From positions 1 to 64,000 of the forward strand of contig NZ_JBQDYF010000013.1 in assembly GCF_052044135.1 (NCBI RefSeq): 64,000 nt of DNA, given 5' to 3'. Below are positions 25,673 to 33,467 of the stretch, in pieces. The notes under the pieces were generated by a model. It was not told the origin of the DNA. It saw only the letters and a list, made by a program, of their open reading frames with translations, and did not search any database. Position numbers and translations under genes: made by a program. The number at the start of each line of letters is the position of its first letter. Position 1 is the first letter of the stretch. The DNA is from Salinisphaera sp052044135. GTDB lineage: Bacteria; Pseudomonadota; Gammaproteobacteria; Nevskiales; Salinisphaeraceae.

Positions 25673-25700
25673 TTGACGTACGTACCCGAAGGCGTACAGT
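25673..25700 (+). promoter_or_regulatory. Likely promoter/operator of the yefM-yoeB operon
   Basis: TTGACG (25673-25678) and TACAGT (25695-25700) are separated by 16 bp, a good sigma-70 arrangement. The spacer holds repeated GTAC units (CGTACGTAC and GCGTAC), the sort of short symmetric elements that YefM/YoeB complexes bind to repress their own operon. Operator function is inferred. Confidence 0.55.
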
Positions 25701-25731
25701 TGATGAAAGCCGAACACGCAAGAGGTGTGTC

Positions 25732-25974
25732 ATGACCGGAATCACAGCAACTGAGGCGCGTAGCAACCTTTATCGGTTGATAGATGAGACCGCCGAATCC
25801 CACGAACCAATCGTCATCATGGGTAAGCGGAACAGAGCCGTTTTGGTATCCGAAGATGACTGGTCGGCCATTCAGGAAACGCTTTACCTGCTCTCCGTGC
25901 CCGGTATGCGCGAGTCTATTCGTGAGGGGATGAATACCCCCGTGGATGGATGCGATGCGGAGCTCGACTGGTGA
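25732..25974 (+). CDS. yefM: Antitoxin of the Phd/YefM family
   Basis: An 80-residue antitoxin. MTGITATEARSNLYRLIDET is the typical Phd/YefM N-terminal DNA-binding start, followed by PIVIMGKRNRAVLVSEDDW near residues 24-42. The C-terminal tail, expected to wrap and block the toxin, is acidic and ends CDAELDW. It neutralises YoeB and, with it, represses the operon. AAGAGGTGTGTC precedes the ATG. The stop codon overlaps the GTG start of the toxin gene (GTGA), so translation is coupled. Confidence 0.93.
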   Translation: MTGITATEARSNLYRLIDETAESHEPIVIMGKRNRAVLVSEDDWSAIQETLYLLSVPGMRESIREGMNTPVDGCDAELDW

Positions 25975-26234
25975 CATGGAAGCTGGTTTACACCAAGCAA
26001 GCACAGAAAGACGCAAGGAAACTTGCCTCCAGCGCCCTCAAGCCAAAGGCCCAGGAATTACTGACACTGATCGCGGAAGACCCCTACCGCAAGCCGCCTC
26101 CGTTCGAAAAGCTCATTGGCGATCTTGCTGGGGCTTATTCACGCCGCATCAACATTCAGCATCGCCTGGTATACCAAGTGCTCGAAAACGAGCGAGTGGT
26201 CAAAGTGCTCCGGCTCTGGAGCCACTACGAGTAA
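25971..26234 (+). CDS. yoeB: mRNA interferase toxin of the YoeB/Txe family
   Basis: An 87-residue ribosome-dependent endoribonuclease expected to cleave mRNA at the ribosomal A site. It starts (GTG) VTWKLVYTKQAQKDARKL and carries FEKLIGDLAGAYSRRI and HRLVYQV near residues 44-67, matching YoeB, with the catalytic Glu, Arg and C-terminal His all present; the last is in LWSHYE. The GTG overlaps the antitoxin stop by four bases. An upstream in-frame ATG at 25950 would add seven residues but would overlap the antitoxin more. The pair looks intact and sits in the lower-GC islet. Confidence 0.92.
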   Translation: MTWKLVYTKQAQKDARKLASSALKPKAQELLTLIAEDPYRKPPPFEKLIGDLAGAYSRRINIQHRLVYQVLENERVVKVLRLWSHYE

Positions 26235-26305
26235 ATCCATAACCCGTCACGGTTGCCGGACGATTTCCGCGCAGCGTCACGTTCGGCGAAACGGAGTTTG
26301 TCTCG

Positions 26306-26767
26306 ATGAGTACGTTTGAGCCCTACGTAAAACGGCCGGTGAGATTCATTCGGCAACTCGACGCTTATGATTGGCGTTTGAAGGTCTATGGGCTTTCCGT
26401 CGTATCGGATGAGCTTATCGATACGGTGATCCAAGCCATTCCCGGCTATCTTCCAAGCCCGGCCGTAAACCGACATCGCTATGGCGTCGGTTTTTTAATT
26501 ATCCACCGTAGTACCTTGCGTAACTGGTTTCTCTTGGACTGGTGGGAGCACGGGGACATTCTTTTTCACAAGTTGTTTTCTTCGCCATGGGATGAGCCGA
26601 AATCAATCTCTGCTGAGCAAGAAATGCCGGCCTTAGCTTGTGTTCACGAACTCCGCGTCATTGATTTTGAGAGTAAGGCCTGGATCAAGGCGCTTCTTCG
26701 AGAAAACCCACAGCCGAGTTTAGCGGAGTATATGAATTACAGATTCGATAATGACGCTGAAGCCTAG
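26306..26767 (+). CDS. Hypothetical protein of the lower-GC islet
   Basis: A 153-residue protein starting MSTFEPYVKRPVRFIRQLDA. It is rich in Trp, Tyr and Phe (for example WFLLDWWEHGDILFH near residues 73-87) and has no signal peptide or membrane segment. I do not recognise the family. It follows the toxin gene in the same orientation, separated by 71 bp, and shares the low GC content, so it may be another acquired small gene. The regular codon pattern and the length make it likely to be real, but its function is unknown. Confidence 0.65.
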   Translation: MSTFEPYVKRPVRFIRQLDAYDWRLKVYGLSVVSDELIDTVIQAIPGYLPSPAVNRHRYGVGFLIIHRSTLRNWFLLDWWEHGDILFHKLFSSPWDEPKSISAEQEMPALACVHELRVIDFESKAWIKALLRENPQPSLAEYMNYRFDNDAEA

Positions 26768-26895
26768 CAAATTCGGTCATACGCTCGCGCCGGTATGCGC
26801 CCCTCTCTAAGCCCCGTTTACATGAATCCGGGAGCTGTCGCCGGCGCGAGGCCGCGACCGCGATAGAGCGATAAGCCGCTGGTTTGCGCCGGGCT

Positions 26896-27753
26896 CTAAA
26901 GCACGATGGTGCGCTTGCCACTGATCATGACCCGATCTTCCAGGTGGTGTCGCAGGCCACGGGCGAGCACCGCCTTTTCGATATCCTTGCCGTAGCGGAT
27001 CAGATCGCGCACGGAGTCGGTATGGTCCACGCGGGTGACATCCTGATCGATGATCGGCCCGTCATCCAGTTTGGCGGTGACGTAATGGCAGGTGGCGCCG
27101 ACCTGCTTCACACCCCGTCGATAGGCCTGCAGATACGGGGCGGCGCCGACGAAGCTGGGTAGAAAGCTGTGGTGGATGTTCAGCACCCGCCCGCGCAGGC
27201 GCTCGCAGAGCGAGGCGGGCAGGATCTGCATGAAGCGCGCGAGAACCATCACTTCGCCTTCGGCCTCTTCGAACAACCGCTCGATTTCGGCGAAACCGGC
27301 CGCCTTGTCGGACTTGTCGATCGGCACGTGGTGGAATGGAATATCGTGCCATTCGGTCAGCCCGCGCGCATCCTCGTGGTTGGAAATTACACAGGGGATG
27401 TCGATGTCCAACTCACCCGACTGCCAACGCTCCAGCAAATCGTAGAGGCAATGCATCTGCCGCGATACCAGGATCACCACGCGCTTTCTGACCGCGCTAT
27501 CGCTGATATGCCAGTCCATGTCCATTTCCCGCGCGAGCGATGCAAAGCGCCGCTGCAGTGCGTCCAGCTGGAACGGCAGTGAGTCGGCCCGCACTTCGAC
27601 CCGCATGAAGAAGCGACCGGACTCCTCGTCGGAATGCTGGCTGGAGCGCAGAATCCAGCCGCCATGCTCGGCAATGAAGGTGGCAACACGCGCGACAATG
27701 CCGGTGCTATCCGGGCAGGAAAAACGCAAGGTATAAAAACGACTACGACTCAT
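26896..27753 (-). CDS. purU: Formyltetrahydrofolate deformylase
   Basis: Cytoplasmic enzyme hydrolysing 10-formyl-tetrahydrofolate to tetrahydrofolate and formate, which balances one-carbon pools and supplies formate for PurT. The 285-residue protein has an N-terminal ACT domain (LRFSCPDSTGIVARVATFI near residues 9-27) and a formyltransferase-like catalytic domain with VISNHEDARGL near 120-130, RVLNIHHSFLPSFVGA near 188-203 and a conserved Asp in KLDDGPIIDQ near 226-235. The length is standard for PurU. It is a single minus-strand gene bordering the lower-GC islet. Confidence 0.95.
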   Translation of the reverse strand: MSRSRFYTLRFSCPDSTGIVARVATFIAEHGGWILRSSQHSDEESGRFFMRVEVRADSLPFQLDALQRRFASLAREMDMDWHISDSAVRKRVVILVSRQMHCLYDLLERWQSGELDIDIPCVISNHEDARGLTEWHDIPFHHVPIDKSDKAAGFAEIERLFEEAEGEVMVLARFMQILPASLCERLRGRVLNIHHSFLPSFVGAAPYLQAYRRGVKQVGATCHYVTAKLDDGPIIDQDVTRVDHTDSVRDLIRYGKDIEKAVLARGLRHHLEDRVMISGKRTIVL

Positions 27754-28104
27754 AACACATTACGCTCGAAACAGGATTATCTTGAAAGAAGCCCGGATAC
27801 GGCCGACCTGGAATAACCCCGGCCCACGAGCCTCGCCCGCCGGCCACGCATTCGGGTCTTGCGCTGCGAAGCTCGACAGTCCGATCCTCGACTGTATGCA
27901 ACCCGCAGGATCGCCGTCACCAAGCGCAGCCGATCGGCGTTGTGGATTCGCGCGCCAGTCCTGCGGTCGGGATGAACCGTATCGCATAAGTCAAAACACA
28001 TACCATACCCTGCGAGAGACGCATGCCCCCTGCTTCGCTCGGCTGTTGTGTTGATGCGGCGGAGCCCACCGGCATGACCGAGGCTCGACTGTGGCCCGCG
28101 CGCT

Positions 28105-28242
28105 TTAGGCCGGCCAGGCACCCACGGCCAGAACGATCGGGAAGGCGCGTGTGGTTCCATCGTCCAACGTGCGTTCCATATGGTGGGTGGTGGTGAACTG
28201 AACGTCGGTGAATCCCGCCGCCCTCGCTGTTGTGCGCACCAT
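28105..28242 (-). pseudogene. Possible 3' remnant of a methyltransferase gene
   Basis: The minus strand reads MVRTTARAAGFTDVQFTTTH, then MERTLDDGTTRAFPIVLAVGAWPA and a stop: 45 residues that look like the last part of a SAM methyltransferase (an R-x-AGFTDV-type segment followed by the closing strands). No other part of such a gene is visible upstream. It is probably a decayed gene end. The rest of the 27754-28422 interval holds no further gene that I can support. Confidence 0.35.
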
Positions 28243-28316
28243 TCTCGACAAACGCCGCGATTACCTCGCGAACATGCGCACGTTTGGACGCGCGGCATTG
28301 TATTGCTCGCTCGATT

Positions 28317-28359
28317 ATAGGTTAACGCTATTGATTTTATTCTAATAATAGATTTAATC
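28317..28359 (+). promoter_or_regulatory. OxyR-like operator and promoter of ahpC
   Basis: The sequence ATAG-N7-CTAT at 28317-28331 is a perfect first half of the OxyR consensus (four tetramers each separated by seven bases). The second half, 28339-28353, is degenerate (ATTC-N7-AGAT). The region is strongly AT-rich and overlaps candidate promoter hexamers TTGATT (28331-28336) and TTAATC (28354-28359) with 17-bp spacing. It lies 64-106 bp before the ahpC start, the expected place for peroxide-induced activation. Confidence 0.65.
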
Positions 28360-28422
28360 TTGCGCCGAATTCACGCCAGAATACGACCTTCGTTTTAGTC
28401 CGTTCGCATTACAGGAGTGGAT

Positions 28423-28986
28423 ATGTCGCTGATCAATACGTTCGTCAAACCCTTCAAGGCTACCGCTTACCATAACGGTGAATTCGTCGAGGTCACTGAG
28501 GAGACGTTGCAAGGGCATTGGTCTGTGCTGTGCTTCTACCCCGCCGACTTCACGTTCGTGTGCCCGACCGAACTGGAGGACCTGGCGGACCTGTACGAGG
28601 AGTTTTCCTCGCGCGGCGTGGAGGTCTACGGCATCTCCTGCGATACCCACTTCGCGCACAAGGCCTGGCACGACACCTCGGATGCCATCAGCAAGGTGCA
28701 GTACCCACTGATCGGCGACCCGACGGGCACCCTCGCCCGCAACTTCCAGGTGATGGTCGAGGATCAAGGCGTGGCCCTGCGCGGGACCTTCCTGATCAAC
28801 CCCGAGGGCCAGATCAAGCTGTTCGAGGTCAACGACGAAGGCATTGGCCGCGACGCCAACGAGATGCTGCGCAAGGTGCGCGCCGCGCAGTACGTGGCCG
28901 CCCACCCGGACGAGGTCTGCCCGGCCAAGTGGAAGGAAGGCGAAGAAACGCTGAACCCATCGCTGGATCTGGTCGGCAAGATCTGA
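28423..28986 (+). CDS. ahpC: Alkyl hydroperoxide reductase subunit C (2-Cys peroxiredoxin)
   Basis: Peroxiredoxin that reduces H2O2 and organic hydroperoxides. The 187-residue protein has the peroxidatic Cys in ADFTFVCPTELED near residues 40-52 and the resolving Cys in DEVCPAKWKEG near 163-173, exactly as in the AhpC/Prx1 group. The ATG at 28423 follows AGGAGTGGAT; a GTG two codons earlier is less likely. It is followed by ahpF, which recycles it, and preceded by an OxyR-like operator. Confidence 0.97.
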   Translation: MSLINTFVKPFKATAYHNGEFVEVTEETLQGHWSVLCFYPADFTFVCPTELEDLADLYEEFSSRGVEVYGISCDTHFAHKAWHDTSDAISKVQYPLIGDPTGTLARNFQVMVEDQGVALRGTFLINPEGQIKLFEVNDEGIGRDANEMLRKVRAAQYVAAHPDEVCPAKWKEGEETLNPSLDLVGKI

Positions 28987-29069
28987 CCAGTCGATAGCGA
29001 ACCCTTTCCGGTTCCCCGCGGCCGGCCCGGCGTGGCCGGTCGCTTTCGCAGTAATGGAGCGACCCTTTC

Positions 29070-30665
29070 ATGCTGGATGACAACATCAAGCAACAGTTGA
29101 CCGCGCACTTCGACAAGATCGCGCACGACATCGAAATCGTGGCATCGGTCGATGACGGCAAGGGCTCGGCCGACATGTTGTCGATGCTCGAGGAGCTCGC
29201 GGCTCTGTCGCCGAAGATCGCCCTGCACGAATCGCGCGATGACGACGAGCGCAAACCCTCGTTCAACGTCCGTCGCGCCGGCAGCGACATGCATATCCGC
29301 TTTGCCGGCATTCCCACCGGCCACGAATTCACCTCGCTGGTGCTGGCCCTGCTCCAGGCCGGCGGTCATCCGGTCAAGGCGAGCGAGTCGGTGATCGCCC
29401 AGATCGAGAATCTCGACGGCGAGTTCCACTTCGAGACATATATCTCGCTGTCGTGCCAGATCTGCCCGGATGTGGTGCAGGCCATCAACGTGATGGCGGT
29501 CCTGAATCCCAATGTGCGCGCCACCATGATCGATGGCGCCCATTTCCAGGATGAGGTCGAGTCTCGCGAGGTGATGGCGGTGCCGACGATCTTCCTGAAC
29601 GGCGAGCCGTTCCACTCCGGCCGCATCAGCCTGGAAGAGATCGTCAACCGCATCGACGACAGCGCCGCCGAGCGCGATGCCGCCGAAATCGATGCCAAGG
29701 ACGCCTTCGATGTGCTCGTGGTCGGCGGCGGACCGGCCGGCGCCTCGGCCGCGATCTATGCCGCTCGCAAGGGCATTCGGACCGGCGTGGTGGCCGACCG
29801 TTTCGGCGGACAGGTGCTCGATACCGCGGGGATCGAGAATTTCATCTCCGTGCCCGAAACCGAAGGCCCGAAACTCGCGACCCAGCTGGAACAGCATGTG
29901 CTGTCCTACGACGTGGACATCATGAAGCCGCAGACCGCGGCCGAACTCGTGCCGGGCGAACTGTTCGAGGTGAAACTCGATTCCGGCGCCACCCTGCGCT
30001 CGCGTTCGGTGATTCTTTCAACCGGCGCGCGCTGGCGGCAGATGCAGGTGCCGGGCGAAGCCGAATACCGCAACCGCGGCGTGGCCTACTGCCCGCATTG
30101 CGACGGCCCGCTGTACAAGGGCAAGCATGTGGCGGTGATCGGCGGGGGCAACTCCGGCGTCGAGGCGGCGATTGATCTGTCCGGTCTCGTCAAGCACGTC
30201 ACACTCATCGAGTTCGAAGACGAACTGCGGGCGGATGCGGTGCTGCAGCGCAAGCTGCACAGCCTGTCCAACGTCTCCATCCTCACCCACGCCCACACCA
30301 CGGAAGTGGTCGGCGACGGCAAGAAGGTCACCGGTCTGAAGTATCTGGACCGTGGCACGGACGAGCGGCACGAGATCGCGCTGGAAGGCGTGTTCGTCCA
30401 GATCGGCCTGATCCCGAACACCGATTGGCTCGAGGGCGTGGTCGATATGACCGATCGCGGCGAGATCATCACCGACGAACGCGGCCAGACCTCGGTGCCC
30501 GGCGTGTTTGCTGCGGGCGACGTGACGACCGTGCCCTACAAGCAGATCGTCATCGCCATGGGCGAAGGCGCCACGGCTTCACTGGGCGCCTTCGACTATC
30601 TCATCCGCCATTCGGCGCCGGCCGAACAAGCCGAAACCGATGAACGCCAATCCCGGGTGGCCTGA
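29070..30665 (+). CDS. ahpF: Alkyl hydroperoxide reductase subunit F
   Basis: FAD/NADH-dependent disulfide reductase that passes electrons to AhpC. The 531-residue protein has an N-terminal tandem thioredoxin-like domain with its redox Cys pair in SLSCQICPD near residues 126-134, an FAD motif VVGGGPAGASAA near 216-227, the C-terminal redox pair YCPHCDG near 343-349, an NAD motif VIGGGNSGVEAA near 357-368 and FAAGDVTT near 483-490. The length is full. It lies 83 bp after ahpC on the same strand, with its own ribosome site (TGGAGCG), and ends at a terminator. Confidence 0.97.
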   Translation: MLDDNIKQQLTAHFDKIAHDIEIVASVDDGKGSADMLSMLEELAALSPKIALHESRDDDERKPSFNVRRAGSDMHIRFAGIPTGHEFTSLVLALLQAGGHPVKASESVIAQIENLDGEFHFETYISLSCQICPDVVQAINVMAVLNPNVRATMIDGAHFQDEVESREVMAVPTIFLNGEPFHSGRISLEEIVNRIDDSAAERDAAEIDAKDAFDVLVVGGGPAGASAAIYAARKGIRTGVVADRFGGQVLDTAGIENFISVPETEGPKLATQLEQHVLSYDVDIMKPQTAAELVPGELFEVKLDSGATLRSRSVILSTGARWRQMQVPGEAEYRNRGVAYCPHCDGPLYKGKHVAVIGGGNSGVEAAIDLSGLVKHVTLIEFEDELRADAVLQRKLHSLSNVSILTHAHTTEVVGDGKKVTGLKYLDRGTDERHEIALEGVFVQIGLIPNTDWLEGVVDMTDRGEIITDERGQTSVPGVFAAGDVTTVPYKQIVIAMGEGATASLGAFDYLIRHSAPAEQAETDERQSRVA

Positions 30666-30690
30666 TCCGCAGGCAGACGCCCCGGCCCGG

Positions 30691-30716
30691 CGGCCCGCGG
30701 TGACGCGGGCCGTTTT
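30691..30716 (+). terminator. Intrinsic terminator of ahpCF
   Basis: CGGCCCGC pairs with GCGGGCCG around GGTGAC and is followed by TTTT. It starts 25 bp after the ahpF stop codon. Confidence 0.85.
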
Positions 30717-30823
30717 CATGGCCGGCACGCCAACGCGGTAGCGGGCCCATCCGGCGTCGGGCGGGTCATCCCGGGCCCCTGGTTATTACTGTTCGTGTCT
30801 CTGCCGCTACAGGCCGCGGCCAG

Positions 30824-32395
30824 TCAGCTGGCCTGCTCGCTGACGTGGCCGTTGTCGCAGGCCAGCAGGCGAGCATCGACGTCGGCGAGCAACTGATTGT
30901 AGACCTCCTCGCCCACCAGATCGCGGTCTCGTGCCTCGCGCAGGCGTTGGCGCTCGAATAACAGCAACCGCCGCCGGACACCGACGGTCTCCTGACGCAA
31001 CAGATGTTCGCGGTCGAGTTCGGCCTGGGTCATCTGCGCTTCGGCTTCGCTGGCGCGCTGCTCGTATTCGGCTTTCACGGCATCCAGCGCCTCCGGTTCG
31101 ACGAGTCGGCCGTGCTGCAAGCCGCTGATCTCGGCAAGCACCGCGTCGGCCAGGTGGCGGCGCGCGCGTGCGAGTTCGTAGTCGCGGAGCGCGCCGCCAC
31201 CGCTGACCACACCGAGCCAGCGCGCGAGCGGAGTCATCGTCAGGCCCTGCACGAGGATCGAGACCAGCACCACGCCGAAGACCATATTGACGATGAGATT
31301 GCGTAGCGGCAGCGTGTCCGGAAGGCTCAGGACCAACACCATCGACAACGCGCCGCGCAGCCCGCCCCAGGTGAGCACCAGCGTCCAGGCCCGCGGGATA
31401 CGCGCCCGGGTCATCGCCAGCACGCCGGATATACCGAAAATCACCAGACCGCGGGCCAGTGTGACCGCGAGATAGGCCACTACGATGATCGGCCAGATCT
31501 CCAGAAGCGTCCGCAGATGGATCGCGAACCCCATGAACAGAAAGATGAGTGAGTTCAGCGCGAACCCGAGGTAATCCCAGAACGTGCGGACCGCGATATA
31601 GGTCGTGGGCGACATGCCCCGGCGCGCACCGTAGTTGCCGCAGACCAGGCCGGCCGCCACGGTGCTGATCACGCCCGATACCCCGAGCTGATCGGCGGCC
31701 AGGAAGGAGCCGTACGCGGCGACGGTCATCAGCATGACTTCCACCATCGCGGCGTCCACATAGCGAACCACCTGCGACGCCGCCAGACCGATAGCCAACC
31801 CCACGACGACGCCGCCACCGACTTCGCGCGCGAAATCGACCACCAGGGCGCCGCCGGAGGGAACCTGTCCCATCAGCACCGCGAGTATCAACGAGAAAAA
31901 GACGATGGACGTGCCGTCGTTGAGCAGGCTTTCGCCTTCCACGAGCAACGTCAGCCGGGCCGGCGCGCCCAGTTCACGGAACAGGGCCACCACGGAGATG
32001 GGATCGGTGGCCGCGATTGCGGCCCCGAAAAGCAGCGCAAGCGCCCATCCCACATGGGGCAGATACGACGTCAGCGCCCCGGCGAAAACAAGTAGCGCCG
32101 CGGTCAGGGCAATGGCCAGCAGCACACCGGGAATCGCCAGCGCAAGAACGGCCAGGCGATCCCGCCAAAGATTCTCGAAATGGATATGGAACGCGGCCTC
32201 GAACACTAGGCCCGGCAGAAAGATCAGGAACAGCATTTCCCGCGTGAGCGCGGGCGCGTTGAACAGATGCAAGGCCCCCAGCAGCAGGCCGACAGGCACC
32301 AGCGCGACGGTGTACGGGATATTCAAACGCCGCGCCGCAATCGCAACCCCGGACGCAATCAGAAACATCAACAGAACGACGGATTCGGTGCGCAT
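30824..32395 (-). CDS. CPA1-family Na+(K+)/H+ antiporter (NhaP-like)
   Basis: A 523-residue inner-membrane antiporter with about 12 hydrophobic segments in residues 1-405 and a charged cytoplasmic tail (about 410-523) rich in Glu, Arg and Leu that looks helical. FGAAIAATDPISVVALF near residues 122-138 and GESLLNDGTSIVFF near 153-166 are the CPA1 signatures; the Asp in LLNDG and the one in TDP are the transport residues. TWGGLRGALSM near 341-351 is also conserved. It exchanges cytoplasmic Na+ or K+ for protons, for pH and salt homeostasis. It is probably a single-gene unit. Confidence 0.9.
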   Translation of the reverse strand: MRTESVVLLMFLIASGVAIAARRLNIPYTVALVPVGLLLGALHLFNAPALTREMLFLIFLPGLVFEAAFHIHFENLWRDRLAVLALAIPGVLLAIALTAALLVFAGALTSYLPHVGWALALLFGAAIAATDPISVVALFRELGAPARLTLLVEGESLLNDGTSIVFFSLILAVLMGQVPSGGALVVDFAREVGGGVVVGLAIGLAASQVVRYVDAAMVEVMLMTVAAYGSFLAADQLGVSGVISTVAAGLVCGNYGARRGMSPTTYIAVRTFWDYLGFALNSLIFLFMGFAIHLRTLLEIWPIIVVAYLAVTLARGLVIFGISGVLAMTRARIPRAWTLVLTWGGLRGALSMVLVLSLPDTLPLRNLIVNMVFGVVLVSILVQGLTMTPLARWLGVVSGGGALRDYELARARRHLADAVLAEISGLQHGRLVEPEALDAVKAEYEQRASEAEAQMTQAELDREHLLRQETVGVRRRLLLFERQRLREARDRDLVGEEVYNQLLADVDARLLACDNGHVSEQAS

Positions 32396-32460
32396 CCCGG
32401 TTCGAATCCCCGCTAACTTGAACTACCGGCGCCTCGGGGTATGACTGGCGTTGCCATAGG

Positions 32461-33315
32461 TCATGCTCCCTGCCCGGTCAGCCAGGCACTGCGATGGCTG
32501 GCGCCGTCACCGAGCAGTTTCGCCACCGTCTTGAACGTATCGTCCAGGCGTTGATCGAGCTGCCACGGCGGATTGAGTAGAACGAGCCCGCTGCCATGCA
32601 TGCCGTATTCGGCGGGCGGGGTGCCGAGGCGCAGTTCGCTATGCCAGAGCTTGGGAATACCGGATTGGCGCAGACTGGCCAACAGGCGTTCGTGGCGCCG
32701 CGCGCCCAGTAACGGATACCAGATGACGACCACGGCGTGGCGCGCCTTGCGCACGATATGGCGCAGCGCCTTGGCGACGTCCTGGTATTCATTCCTGAGC
32801 TCGTAGCTGGGATCGATCAGCACGCACAGGCGCGGCGTGTTCACGGGCAGCATTTTCCGCAACCCTTCGAGCCCGTCGGCATGCAGACGCTGCTGGCGCT
32901 TGCCCGCGGACAGCGCTTCGGCCTCGAGCGCCTGGTGCTCGGCCGGGTGCAGTTCGAACAGAGAGAGCTGGTCCTGTTTTCGCTGCAGATCGGCGAACCA
33001 CCAGGGCGAGCCCGGATAGCGACGTAATACGGCCCCGCCCTGCAACGTCGCGAGCCGCCCCATCCAGTCGCCGAGCGGCGAATCCACGGCCACGGCATCG
33101 CGCTGCTCCCACAGGCGGGCCACGCCGTTGCGATATTCGCCGTTTTTCTGCATGGCCTTGTCGGCCAGTGGATACAGCCCCCGGCCGGCGTGGGTGTCGA
33201 CCAGCGTGATGGCCGATTCCTTGCGCTGCAGCGTGCGGAGCAACGTATACAGCGTCAGGTGCTTGTGTACGTCGGCGAAATTGCCGGCGTGATAGGCGTG
33301 TTGGTAAGAGAGCAT
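32461..33315 (-). CDS. rlmJ: 23S rRNA (adenine(2030)-N(6))-methyltransferase
   Basis: SAM-dependent enzyme that N6-methylates A2030 of 23S rRNA. The 284-residue protein begins MLSYQHAYHAGNFADVHKH, the hallmark RlmJ N-terminus. YVDTHAG-type motif I appears as LVDTHAGRGLY near residues 38-48, and the catalytic DPPYE motif appears as IDPSYELRNEY near 167-177, where Ser replaces the second Pro. GLVLLNPPWQLD near 243-254 closes the fold. The family is mainly gammaproteobacterial, which supports the taxonomic reading of the window. It stands between the antiporter and the ggt operon. Confidence 0.95.
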   Translation of the reverse strand: MLSYQHAYHAGNFADVHKHLTLYTLLRTLQRKESAITLVDTHAGRGLYPLADKAMQKNGEYRNGVARLWEQRDAVAVDSPLGDWMGRLATLQGGAVLRRYPGSPWWFADLQRKQDQLSLFELHPAEHQALEAEALSAGKRQQRLHADGLEGLRKMLPVNTPRLCVLIDPSYELRNEYQDVAKALRHIVRKARHAVVVIWYPLLGARRHERLLASLRQSGIPKLWHSELRLGTPPAEYGMHGSGLVLLNPPWQLDQRLDDTFKTVAKLLGDGASHRSAWLTGQGA

Positions 33316-33353
33316 GAGAACGCGTTACGAAGCAGACCGCACAGCTTAGGTCT

Positions 33354-33370
33354 TGTTGCCGTTTCATACG
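33354..33370. repeat. 17-bp direct repeat, copy 1 (left edge of the ggt-TRAP cluster)
   Basis: TGTTGCCGTTTCATACG occurs here, in the gap between rlmJ and ggt, and again in the same orientation at 39714-39730, just beyond the Lrp-family gene. The two copies bracket the whole ggt-tauE-dctMQP-lrp cluster. Weaker similarity continues past the 17 bp. They could be an attachment-type duplication or members of a dispersed repeat family. Confidence 0.5.
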
Positions 33371-33467
33371 AGGCCTGCGTTGGCAAAGCTACCGCCTGGC
33401 AGGCGACGATTCCCGGCTCTGGCAGGCCACAAGGGCCTGTCGTCCGGTATCGCCGGAAGATCACCGA

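Noticed and set aside
25152..26767. A cassette array of an integron
   Set aside because: Same-direction small genes including a toxin-antitoxin pair looked suggestive, but no attC-like core sites were found between the genes and no integrase is present.
27754..28104. A gene in the purU-ahpC gap
   Set aside because: Open frames there are short or low-complexity and have no recognisable motif; only the small methyltransferase-like remnant at 28105-28242 was kept, at low confidence.
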